Shown here in pieces: positions 51,655 through 59,676 of a stretch of 64,000 nucleotides of DNA (within the stretch, counting starts at the first letter, position 1; the number at the start of each line of letters is the position of its first letter). Under the pieces are notes generated by a model. It did not search any database and was not told the origin of the DNA. It saw nothing but the letters and a program-made list of their open reading frames with translations. The DNA lies in contig NZ_AYMG01000009.1 of NCBI RefSeq assembly GCF_000633455.1, positions 1-64,000 on the forward strand, read 5' to 3'. Source of the DNA: Pedobacter jeongneungensis (GTDB lineage Bacteria > Bacteroidota > Bacteroidia > Sphingobacteriales > Sphingobacteriaceae). Made by a program: the position numbers and the translations under genes.

Positions 51655-52812
51655 TTAATTGTATAAACTGGTACCGTTATCGGTTTGTACAGTGTAGGCA
51701 TCCAGCTTAAGTCCAAACTCCAGTAAATATTTTGATGCAAGTTCTTCGATGAGATCTGCAATTTTCTCTTCTTTAACAATATTAATGGTACAGCCACCAA
51801 AACCACCGCCCATCATCCTGGCGCCTAATACTTCATCAAGTGGTTTAACAGCATCAACCAAAAAGTCGAGTTCTTTACAACTTACCTCATACTCTTTGCT
51901 CAAACCTTCATGCGTTTCTATCATCAGTTTGCCCAGGCCTTGCAGGTTTCCGTTTTCCAATTGCTCTGCTGCGCTTAACAAACGGGCAATCTCTTCTACT
52001 ACAAAACGGCACTTGTTGTATACATCTATGTCCATGGGTTTAACATAAGCCTCAAGCATGTTTAAATCAACATCACGGAGTGTATTTACATTTGCATAAT
52101 GTTCTTTAACCCAGGCAACACCCTGTTCGCACTGCGCTCTTCTTTTGTTATATGCCGAATCGGCTAACGCATGTTTTACATTGGTGTTTAGCAGCAGCAG
52201 TTTATATCCGTCCAATTTTAGCGGGATATAACTGTATTCCATTGATCTGCAATCGAGCATAATCGCATGATCTTTTTTACCAAACACAGAAGCGAACTGA
52301 TCCATAATACCGCAATTAACACCTGCAAAAGTCTGTTCTGCTTTTTGTGCGATTAAAGCAATATCCATTTTCGGAACGGAAAGCGAAAAAAGCTGATCGA
52401 GTGCAAAACCTGTGGCACACTCAACTGCAGCCGAAGATGATAAACCTGCACCCAATGGCACATCGCCATCAATATAAAAATTAAAACCACCTAGTTTATA
52501 ACCTCTTTCCTTTAACTGATCGGCCACTCCTAAAATGTAGTTGGCCCAGCTATTTTCTGATTTTTTTAAATCTTTAACCGATGAGATATCAAATTGCTGA
52601 TAGCTTTCTGAAAACAGGTGTATATCATCGTCTTCTCTTTTAGATATAGCGACATAAATGGCCTTATCAATTGCAGCAGGCATTACAAAACCACCATTAT
52701 AATCGGTATGCTCTCCAATGATGTTAATCCTTCCGGGAGAACGCACTAAAATCGGTTCAGCATTGAAAAGCTTTTTAAATGTATTTTTTAAATGTTGTGC
52801 ATTCATTATCAA
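51655..52812 (-). CDS. galK: Galactokinase
   Basis: A 385-residue GHMP kinase that phosphorylates galactose to Gal-1-P (Leloir pathway). The galactokinase signature is GRINIIGEHTDYNGGFVMPAAID. The ATP loop is DVPLGAGLSSSAAVECATG, and motif 3 is MMGGGFGGCTIN. Two near starts (52812 or 52806, MNAQHLKNT) are possible; the second leaves 11 bp after galT. It sits between galT and the sugar symporter and is co-transcribed with them. Confidence 0.96.
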   Translation of the reverse strand: MIMNAQHLKNTFKKLFNAEPILVRSPGRINIIGEHTDYNGGFVMPAAIDKAIYVAISKREDDDIHLFSESYQQFDISSVKDLKKSENSWANYILGVADQLKERGYKLGGFNFYIDGDVPLGAGLSSSAAVECATGFALDQLFSLSVPKMDIALIAQKAEQTFAGVNCGIMDQFASVFGKKDHAIMLDCRSMEYSYIPLKLDGYKLLLLNTNVKHALADSAYNKRRAQCEQGVAWVKEHYANVNTLRDVDLNMLEAYVKPMDIDVYNKCRFVVEEIARLLSAAEQLENGNLQGLGKLMIETHEGLSKEYEVSCKELDFLVDAVKPLDEVLGARMMGGGFGGCTINIVKEEKIADLIEELASKYLLEFGLKLDAYTVQTDNGTSLYN

Positions 52813-52817
52813 TATTT

Positions 52818-53879
52818 TTAGTCTTCAGTCTTGCTGATCTTATAGTGTATGGTAGACATTTCCTTTAAACGGTTTGCGGCAAATTCAGGTGTAATATCAC
52901 GCTGAGGGTTCGCCAGCATCTCATAACCCACCATAAATTTCTTAACGGTTGCCGAACGCAACAATGGTGGATAAAAATGCATGTGCCAGTGCCATTCAGG
53001 GTAATATCCGTTGTTTACCGGCGTTTGGTGCATCCCTGCTGAGTAAGGGAAAGCGGTTTCGAACAGGTTATCGTATTTAGTTGTGAGTACTTTAATCGCC
53101 CCGGCCAATGATTTCTTTTCTGCCTCGCTAAACAATTTGATACTGTTTACATGGCGTTTACTGATGATCATGGTTTCGTAAGGCCAAACCGCCCAGAAAG
53201 GCACCAGTACCACGAAATGATCGTTTTCAAATACAATACGCTCATTTTTTTTCAATTCCAGCTTTAAATAATCGGCCAATAAACTTCTCCTGTGAATGGC
53301 ATAGTAAGTTTTCTGACGTTCAGTCTCTTTGGCAATTTCCAATGGGATATCGCCCTGCGACCAGATCTGTCCATGCGGATGCGGATTGCTACAACCCATT
53401 ATATCTCCCTTGTTTTCGAAAATCTGGATGTATTTGATCCAATCGTTTTCGGCAAGGCTATTGAATTCATTTTGCCAAACATTTACCACCGCGGTGATGG
53501 CTTCCACACTCATTTCTGGTAGTGTAAGGTTATGCTTTGGACTAAAACTAATTACCCTGCAAAGTCCGCGCTGGTTATTGGCAACCAATAAATCATTCTC
53601 GTTCATATTTCCGGCAGGGGTATCTTCCAGCAAGGCTGCAAAATCATTGTTAAAAACAAAACTTTCGGTATAATCAGGATTGCTATCGCCATCTGCCCTG
53701 CCATTGCCCGGGCATAAATAACATTTAGGATCGTATTCGGGGCGGTTATCGGGTGTTAGCGCTTCAACCTTACCCTGCCAGGGCCTTTTAGTACGGTGTG
53801 GGGAAACTAAAACCCATTCTCCGGTTAATATATTTAACCTGGTATGCGGATTACTGTCGAGTTCGAATGTTTGGTTCAT
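52818..53879 (-). CDS. galT: Galactose-1-phosphate uridylyltransferase
   Basis: A 353-residue HIT-superfamily enzyme that swaps Gal-1-P with UDP-glucose. The catalytic HPH motif is in CSNPHPHGQIWSQGD. The metal/structural block CYLCPGNGRA is near residue 56, and WHWHMHFYPPLLRS near the end. It is the first gene of the galT-galK-symporter operon. A long palindrome overlapping a possible promoter lies upstream (53946-53988). No galE or mutarotase lies in the operon. Confidence 0.95.
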   Translation of the reverse strand: MNQTFELDSNPHTRLNILTGEWVLVSPHRTKRPWQGKVEALTPDNRPEYDPKCYLCPGNGRADGDSNPDYTESFVFNNDFAALLEDTPAGNMNENDLLVANNQRGLCRVISFSPKHNLTLPEMSVEAITAVVNVWQNEFNSLAENDWIKYIQIFENKGDIMGCSNPHPHGQIWSQGDIPLEIAKETERQKTYYAIHRRSLLADYLKLELKKNERIVFENDHFVVLVPFWAVWPYETMIISKRHVNSIKLFSEAEKKSLAGAIKVLTTKYDNLFETAFPYSAGMHQTPVNNGYYPEWHWHMHFYPPLLRSATVKKFMVGYEMLANPQRDITPEFAANRLKEMSTIHYKISKTED

Positions 53880-53945
53880 CTTATATTTTCAATTGGTTAG
53901 AAAAAGGAAGTCATTTTACTTCACCCGTCTAAGCCGCCAAATTAT

Positions 53946-53988
53946 AAAATTAATATTAATTGTCAAAACGACAATTAATATTAATTTT
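53946..53988. promoter_or_regulatory. 19-bp perfect palindrome, candidate operator of the gal operon
   Basis: Arms AAAATTAATATTAATTGTC (53946-53964) and GACAATTAATATTAATTTT (53970-53988) with a 5-nt centre, between divergent galT and the Nudix-like regulator. On the galT strand it contains TTTG, then 19 nt, then TAATTTG, similar to a Bacteroidetes promoter. A regulator bound here could block galT. No T run follows, so it does not look like a terminator. Confidence 0.6.
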
Positions 53989-54039
53989 TATATTCGTGAA
54001 AAATTGAACATATTAAGCCTTTAAAACCTCTTATAAAAA

Positions 54040-54738
54040 ATGATTGAATATTCCAGACAGCCGCATTACCTTGTTGCTGTTGACTGTATCGTATTTGGAT
54101 TTGATGGCGAGCACCTTAAAATTCTTCTTGTAAAGCGCGGTTTAGAGCCCGAAATAAATAAATGGAGCTTGATGGGCGGTTTTGTTGGTGCTGATGAAAG
54201 CCCCGATGATGCCGCAAACAGGGTGTTAAAAAAAATGACAGGTTTAGAAGGTGTGTACCTGGAACAGCTGCAGATTTATGGCGAGCCTAAGCGCGATCCG
54301 ATAGAACGTACGCTTTCTGTAGGTTATTTTGCTTTGATTGATATTCATAAATATGAAGCACAGTTAAACGACGATTACGAAGCAGAATGGTTTTTGATCA
54401 ACGAGAGGCCTAAACTGATTTTCGACCATAATGAAATGGTTGCAGATGCGCGGAAAAAACTGAGGTACAAAGCAGCCCTCCACCCTATTCTGTTCGAAAT
54501 GTTGCCTAAAAAATTCACCATACCGCAGTTGCACATCCTTTTTGAAGAGGTAAACGATACCAAAATTGATACAAGAAATTTCAGCCGTAAGATTACTTCA
54601 ACCGGATTATTGATCAAACTGGCTGAAAAAGACAGAACAGGCTCTAAAAAAGGGGCATTTTATTTCAAACTCGACAAAAAGAAATATGCTGCCAATGCCC
54701 AGGCTTTTTTAAACCTGATGCCAAATTTGAAGGTTTAA
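54040..54738 (+). CDS. NrtR-like transcription regulator with degenerate Nudix domain
   Basis: A 232-residue protein with a Nudix domain (1-140) and a C-terminal winged helix (about 155-230; FTIPQLHILFEEVNDTKIDTRNFSRKITSTGLLIKL). The Nudix box reads GGFVGADESPDDAANRVLKKMTG. The catalytic REUxEE residues are replaced (RVLKKM), so it should bind but not hydrolyse. NrtR-family proteins in Bacteroidetes regulate sugar genes, for example AraR of Bacteroides thetaiotaomicron. It is divergent from galT-galK-symporter and the palindrome lies between them. Galactose sensing is inferred. Confidence 0.85.
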   Translation: MIEYSRQPHYLVAVDCIVFGFDGEHLKILLVKRGLEPEINKWSLMGGFVGADESPDDAANRVLKKMTGLEGVYLEQLQIYGEPKRDPIERTLSVGYFALIDIHKYEAQLNDDYEAEWFLINERPKLIFDHNEMVADARKKLRYKAALHPILFEMLPKKFTIPQLHILFEEVNDTKIDTRNFSRKITSTGLLIKLAEKDRTGSKKGAFYFKLDKKKYAANAQAFLNLMPNLKV

Positions 54739-54830
54739 TTAATTTTGTATTTTATACTTCTGGTAGTGCTGTAAAAGGTAAAACAAAACCGAAGCGTTAT
54801 TCCTTTGCTTAGGTAGTTAATACCTTAAAT

Positions 54831-56642
54831 ATGGCAAAGCACAAAAAAAGACCTTTTCAACCTATAGAAAACTATGGCGTTATTGGTAACCTGAAAACCG
54901 TTGTGCTGGTTTCTTTAAAGGGATCAATTGATTTTTTGTGTGCCCCTAGGTTTGACTCACCTAGCGTTTTTGCTTCCATGCTCGATTCGGAAAAAGGTGG
55001 TTATTTTTCTGTTGAGCCACAATTGGAAAACTGTACCAGCAAACAGCTTTATCTGCCTGGAACGGCAGTTCTGCTTACCCGTTTTTTTGCCGACCAAGGC
55101 ATTGCCGAACTCAGTGATTATATGCCACTATCAAAGGAAGTGGATTTTCCCAGTGCCATTGTAAGGCAGATTAAATCCATCAGGGGCAATATTACTTTTA
55201 AGGTTTTCTGCGTACCCAGTTTTGGTTATACTGAAAGTCCACATACTACTCATCATGAAAGCAATGAACTGATTTTCTTTTCGAAAACCGAAAAACTAAC
55301 CCTAAAATTAAAAGCCGATGTGCCCTTGCATATAGAAAAAGGTACGGGTTACGCTGCTTTTACGCTTAAGGAATCGGAAACCGCACACATCATCATGGAA
55401 ATTATTGAGGATGAGCAAGAAGGAGCCGATTTAAACCATTATACCGAACATGGCTACCGCAAAACAGTAGATTATTGGCGGACATGGATCAACCAGACTA
55501 CATATAAAGGTCGTTATGACGAAATCATCAGGAGATCGGCCATAACCCTCAAACTGCTTACTTCAGCCGAATTTGGCTCGGTAGTAGCTGCTCCAACTTT
55601 TGGCCTGCCCGAAACCATTGGCGGGGACAGGAATTGGGATTACCGTTTCACCTGGATCAGGGATGCCGCTTTTACGATGTACGCTTTTTTAAGACTTGGC
55701 TTTTTTGATGAAGCCACAGCTTTTATGGACTGGATATTTAACCTCTGCCAGAAAGTTGACCTTCAACTGGTGTACCAGATAGATGGAAATGCGAAAATTA
55801 AAGAAGTAGAAGCCGATCAGTTTGAAGGTTACCATTCATCTAAACCTGTACGCATAGGTAATGAAGCTGCAAGTCAGTTGCAAATCGATATTTACGGCGA
55901 ACTGATTGATACGGTGTATATTTACAACAAATCGCACAAACCGATTACCTACGAATTTTGGACATTGATTGAAAAGCAGGTTGAATGCGTAATTAAACAA
56001 TGGAAAAAACCTGATCATGGGATCTGGGAAATCAGGAGTGAGAAAAAGGAATTCTTACATACGCGTTTGATGTGCTGGGTAGCATTGGACAGGGCGATTA
56101 AAATTGCCGAAAACCGATCGTTCCCCTACCCTGAAAGGGAATGGCACAACATCCGCAGCGAGATTTACGAAGATATTTACCATAATTTCTGGAATAAGAA
56201 ACTGGGGGCCTGGGTACAGTATAAAGGTGCTACACATGTAGATGCGAGTGCGCTGCTGATGCCCTTAACACATTTTATCTCACCATTAGAACCCCGATGG
56301 CTTTCTACTATGAAAGCGATTGATGAAGAACTGTTGCTGGATGTACTGGTTTACCGCTACAAAAACGGCATGACCAAAATAGATGGTTTAGAAGGTGAAG
56401 AGGGTACTTTTAACATGTGCTCTTTCTGGTTTATAGAAGCACTCGCCAAAAGCGGGGAAGTGGAGCGTGCTGTAGAAAATTTTGAAAAGATGATCGGTTA
56501 TTCCAACCATCTTTTATTATTTAGCGAAGAACTAGGCAGAAAAGGCGAACATTTAGGCAATTTCCCCCAGGCTTTTACACACCTTGCCTTAATCAGTGCG
56601 GCTGTAGAACTGAATAAACAACTGAGTCGCGAAACCGGTTAG
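54831..56642 (+). CDS. GH15-family glucoamylase/trehalase-like protein
   Basis: A 603-residue glycoside hydrolase family 15 protein. It has an N-terminal beta-sandwich domain (YGVIGNLKTVVLVSLKGSIDFLCAPRFDSPSVFASML) and an (alpha/alpha)6 barrel (from about 230) with GGDRNWDYRFTWIRDAAFTMYAF, the general-acid Glu block EGEEGTFNMCSFWFIEALA and the C-terminal LLLFSEELG. There is no signal peptide, so a cytoplasmic enzyme. Such proteins act on trehalose or alpha-glucans; the substrate cannot be fixed. It is 90 bp after the Nudix-like regulator on the same strand. Confidence 0.92.
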   Translation: MAKHKKRPFQPIENYGVIGNLKTVVLVSLKGSIDFLCAPRFDSPSVFASMLDSEKGGYFSVEPQLENCTSKQLYLPGTAVLLTRFFADQGIAELSDYMPLSKEVDFPSAIVRQIKSIRGNITFKVFCVPSFGYTESPHTTHHESNELIFFSKTEKLTLKLKADVPLHIEKGTGYAAFTLKESETAHIIMEIIEDEQEGADLNHYTEHGYRKTVDYWRTWINQTTYKGRYDEIIRRSAITLKLLTSAEFGSVVAAPTFGLPETIGGDRNWDYRFTWIRDAAFTMYAFLRLGFFDEATAFMDWIFNLCQKVDLQLVYQIDGNAKIKEVEADQFEGYHSSKPVRIGNEAASQLQIDIYGELIDTVYIYNKSHKPITYEFWTLIEKQVECVIKQWKKPDHGIWEIRSEKKEFLHTRLMCWVALDRAIKIAENRSFPYPEREWHNIRSEIYEDIYHNFWNKKLGAWVQYKGATHVDASALLMPLTHFISPLEPRWLSTMKAIDEELLLDVLVYRYKNGMTKIDGLEGEEGTFNMCSFWFIEALAKSGEVERAVENFEKMIGYSNHLLLFSEELGRKGEHLGNFPQAFTHLALISAAVELNKQLSRETG

Positions 56643-56643
56643 C

Positions 56644-57414
56644 CTATTGTTCTTCGTAATGATAAGTTAAACCACCATCCACAAAATAAGTTGATCCGGT
56701 TACATAAGCAGCTTCATCTGACGCGAGGAAAGCCACCACATTGGCCACATCTTCTACCTTGCCCATTCTTTTTAAAGGGATGTTCTGTAATACTTTTTCC
56801 AATTGTTCTTTATCTTCTAATAAATCCTGATTAATCGGTGTAGAAACCGCACCAGGCGCTACATTATTAATCCTGATGTTAAAAGGGGCCAGTTCTGTAG
56901 CCAGGTTTCTGGTCAGCATTCTTAAACCGCCCTTACTTGCACAATAAGCCGCAAAATGTGGAAATACGATTTCTTCATGTACCGAACTCATATTGATTAC
57001 CGTGCCAGCTACTTTATGCTCGCGACAGTAGTTTACAAAAGACTGGATTCCAAAAAAAACACCTTTTAAATTGGTATCCATTACCAGGTCGTAATCTTCT
57101 TCTGTTACCTCCCAAAAATCGGCCTTCTTCTCTACACCTGCATTATTGATCAGAATATCGAGCTGACCAAATTCTTTTACGGCATCGTTTACCAGCTTAA
57201 CAGCTTCTTTCGCCTTGCTTAAATCGGCGGCTAAAAATACCGCTTTCTGTCCCAGTTCTTTGATCTGGGCAATCAGTTTTTCGCCCCGCTCATCAAATTT
57301 ATGTCCATTTAAAATAATATCACAGCCCTCTTTTGCTAATTTTAACGCACATGCGGCGCCTATTCCCTGGCTGCTTCCCGTAATTAAAGCTACTTTGTTT
57401 TTAAAACGATCCAT
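56644..57414 (-). CDS. SDR-family dehydrogenase (glucose 1-dehydrogenase type)
   Basis: A 256-residue short-chain dehydrogenase. I start at MDRFKNKVALITGSSQGIG (57414); the 20 extra residues of the longer frame (57474) are hydrophobic and unlike the family. The NAD(P) motif is TGSSQGIG. The active-site residues are Ser in INMSSVHEE and Tyr-x3-Lys in YCASKGG. NNAG is present and the C-terminus ends GGLTYHYEEQ. Similar enzymes are glucose 1-dehydrogenases. It ends 2 bp from the GH15 gene stop (convergent). Confidence 0.93.
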   Translation of the reverse strand: MDRFKNKVALITGSSQGIGAACALKLAKEGCDIILNGHKFDERGEKLIAQIKELGQKAVFLAADLSKAKEAVKLVNDAVKEFGQLDILINNAGVEKKADFWEVTEEDYDLVMDTNLKGVFFGIQSFVNYCREHKVAGTVINMSSVHEEIVFPHFAAYCASKGGLRMLTRNLATELAPFNIRINNVAPGAVSTPINQDLLEDKEQLEKVLQNIPLKRMGKVEDVANVVAFLASDEAAYVTGSTYFVDGGLTYHYEEQ

Positions 57415-57649
57415 ATCTAATTTTTTATAATAGTTAAAGAAAATTAAAGGGAATATGTTTGCAGAAAATAGCATTAAAACCGCATTGATTTAAAATAAGT
57501 TACATCGAAGGAGATCAGGAAATGGCAACTAAATTATTATGATTAATACGGAAAATATAACTTCTTAAATAAAACACCGTTATACGTATAATCATTTATT
57601 AGTATGTTTGGGCAACAAACACACAATAAACTTAAATTAATCTTTAAAC

Positions 57650-58177
57650 ATGAACATTACAAAAAATCTCCTATTTACCACGCTTATTGCTTTAGGTACA
57701 CTTACCATGTACTCTTGTAAAACCAAAAAACTGGTAGCAAAACCAGCACCTGCTCCTGTTGAAAAGCCAGCGCCACCTGTTGAAGAGAAAAAAACAGCAC
57801 CTGAGCCAGAACCAGAAAAACCAGAACCGATTGAAAAACCGAATTTTAATTTAGATAACATCCAGTTCGAGTTTAATTCGTTCGTACTTAAAACTTCTTC
57901 TTTTCCTATTTTAGATAAAGCAGTAGCCGAAATGAAAAAATCGCCTGATACTAAATTTATACTTAATGGGTATTCATCCGCAGAGGGCACACCAGAGCAC
58001 AATATGTCGCTTTCAATCGACCGCGCAAACTCCGTAAAATCTTATTTTGTTAATGCAGGTTTAAATGGCAACAATTTTACCATTGTTGGTCACGGTGATA
58101 AAGATCCGATCAGTCCAAATACTACTGAAGAAGGTAGGATTTTAAACCGTAGAACTGAAATTAAGGTTCAGAAGTAA
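57650..58177 (+). CDS. Small OmpA-family lipoprotein
   Basis: A 175-residue lipoprotein: signal with Cys23 in MYSCKTKK, then a Pro/Glu/Lys-rich linker (about 33-62, APAPVEKPAPPVEEKKT) and an OmpA C-terminal domain (about 67-174) with NGYSSAEGTPEHNMSLSIDRANSVKSYF and NRRTEIKVQ, which carries the peptidoglycan-binding Arg. It would tether the outer membrane to the wall across the Pro-rich spacer. A weak terminator follows. Confidence 0.92.
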   Translation: MNITKNLLFTTLIALGTLTMYSCKTKKLVAKPAPAPVEKPAPPVEEKKTAPEPEPEKPEPIEKPNFNLDNIQFEFNSFVLKTSSFPILDKAVAEMKKSPDTKFILNGYSSAEGTPEHNMSLSIDRANSVKSYFVNAGLNGNNFTIVGHGDKDPISPNTTEEGRILNRRTEIKVQK

Positions 58178-58207
58178 GTATAAAAAATAATTAATAAGAC
58201 TATTTAA

Positions 58208-58236
58208 ACCCCGCAGACTTTAAAAATCTACGGGGT
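58208..58236 (+). terminator. Terminator after the small OmpA lipoprotein gene
   Basis: A stem ACCCCG + AGA / TCT + CGGGGT with one mismatch and a 9-nt loop; the T tail is weak. Confidence 0.55.
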
Positions 58237-58312
58237 CTAAATTTCACAATTTATTAGTAAACACGCTAAAATACTTATCAATTTTAGTCTGGGAAGCAAT
58301 TATAGTAGCATT

Positions 58313-58475
58313 TGGGGAATGCAGTCCTGCCCCCAAGCTGCCGATGAAAAATTGGCAGCTCGCTAAGGTCAGGTTAGTTATTAGCCATTGTACAACTATC
58401 CATAATCTATAAACCCGATCGAAAGCGGTATTCCGATTTTTCATCGGAATTTAGCAAAGAGCGGGGCTGAAAACC
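58313..58475. repeat. CCGATGAAAAATTGGCAG-type hairpin repeat
   Basis: It contains GCTGCCGATGAAAAATTGG, CTCGCTAAGGTCAGGTTAG and, at the far end, GATTTTTCATCGGAAT. It is related to copies near 25250-25440 and 34555-34645. Copies are strongly diverged. Confidence 0.65.
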
Positions 58476-58546
58476 CCTATAAAAAACCGAACCTCCATTT
58501 CCAAAAAAATTTAGCAGTTTTTTTGACTTTAGGTTAGCAACCTGTA

Positions 58547-58834
58547 TTACCCTTGTTTAACATCAGAATGGCCAAGGTTCATTGAAGGATTTACTTCATC
58601 ACGGATAAGCTGCTTTAATTCTTTAATCTCAGGAAAGCGCTGCATCTGTTTCCTATCGAAAATCAATTTTTCATTCACGGTTATTGTAAAAACCCCAGAA
58701 GTTTCACTTGGTAATAAAGTTACTCCTTTTACCTCATCAACAAAAGTGATTAAAATTTCCTGCGCCATATATGCCGAACGAAGCATCCAGCCACATTTAG
58801 GACAATAGGTGATGTTTATGAGCGGTTTTTCCAT
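58547..58834 (-). CDS. SelW/SelT/SelH-like Rdx family protein
   Basis: A 95-residue thioredoxin-like protein with a redox CxxC motif near the N-terminus (ITYCPKCGWMLRSAYMAQEIL), at the position where selenoprotein W has Sec. The middle (SETSGVFTITVNEKLIFDRKQ) is the typical SelW/Rdx fold. The C-terminus ends RDEVNPSMNLGHSDVKQG. Function in bacteria is unclear; a redox role is inferred. It is a single-gene unit. Confidence 0.92.
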   Translation of the reverse strand: MEKPLINITYCPKCGWMLRSAYMAQEILITFVDEVKGVTLLPSETSGVFTITVNEKLIFDRKQMQRFPEIKELKQLIRDEVNPSMNLGHSDVKQG

Positions 58835-59046
58835 GATTTTTTTTCACAAGAATACGTAAAGTAATGGAAGATGTGATATGAAAAGGAATGATGGGGGTAA
58901 AATAACCAATGATCAATCTATCATGACCAATAGCAATTGTTTTAGGATTAATCAATAAACATTAATGATAAGGAAAATTATGGAAGATGTAAGATGGATG
59001 ATGAAAGTAAATAACGAATAATCAATATGCATTAGTCCAATTAATA

Positions 59047-59092
59047 ACTTTGAAAATCTTTTTTGGCTCAATGCTCAGAAGATTGTCAAAGT
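59047..59092. repeat. ACTTTGACAATCTT hairpin, copy 4
   Basis: ACTTTGAAAATCTT / AAGATTGTCAAAGT. It is the inverted counterpart of copy 3 with shared outer flanks (CTTACTGCCTTTATTTCTTAATGATA vs TTAAGGCAGTTAAG). Confidence 0.85.
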
Positions 59093-59246
59093 TTTCTTAC
59101 TGCCTTTATTTCTTAATGATATATAAAATAAGTCCTTAAGTCAAGGATCGGATGTTTGAAATTTGAGGTATAAAAAATAACGCTGCGATCTCCTCGCCTT
59201 TTCTTTGTGGCTTTTGCGGTAAAAATAGAAGAGGTCAGATTAACCT

Positions 59247-59348
59247 TTACCTTCTCTTCTCTCTATCGGGTCTAAAAATAATATAAAAAACAAAAATTCC
59301 TGCCAACAAAAAAACAATGCCTAAAATTAAATTTGCCCTATCATCCAT
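59247..59348 (-). CDS. Putative 33-aa membrane protein
   Basis: A short frame from ATG (59348) to TAA (59247): MDDRANLILG, then a hydrophobic helix (IVFLLAGIFVFYIIF) and a basic tail (RPDREKRR). This is the topology of a small single-pass protein with a cytoplasmic C-terminus. No promoter or homologue can be shown from sequence alone, so this is tentative. Confidence 0.4.
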   Translation of the reverse strand: MDDRANLILGIVFLLAGIFVFYIIFRPDREKRR

Positions 59349-59676
59349 ATTAAAGCAACACCACGATGCCCAAATAGTTGGGATTAATTACACAACCTGA
59401 AGGAGTATTTCAATAACACTGAACAAAATGAACTAAACAAGTTTTAGGCTCAATTGTTATCAAAATAGAAAAGGGGTATCCACATCCATGTTTACCCCAT
59501 TTCAAATTACTCCCGTGTTAGAGGAATTATTAATACATTGATTAAGCACATTTTGTTTGCTTTGTCTTGATTATCATACATTATAAATTCCAAATAGGTT
59601 AAAATAAGTAAATAGCGATCATTCGACTCCGCTCAGGATGACGAGGCTTAGAAAATATTCAACTTATAACAAACAG
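59349..59676. other. Gene-free stretch before the giant kinase
   Basis: It holds a repeat fragment (GACTCCGCTCAGGATGACGAGG, 59624-59645) related to those at 34757 and 49669. No gene seen. Confidence 0.6.

Noticed and set aside
53946..53988. Bidirectional terminator
   Set aside because: It lies between divergent gene starts, not gene ends, and is AT-rich without a T tail.
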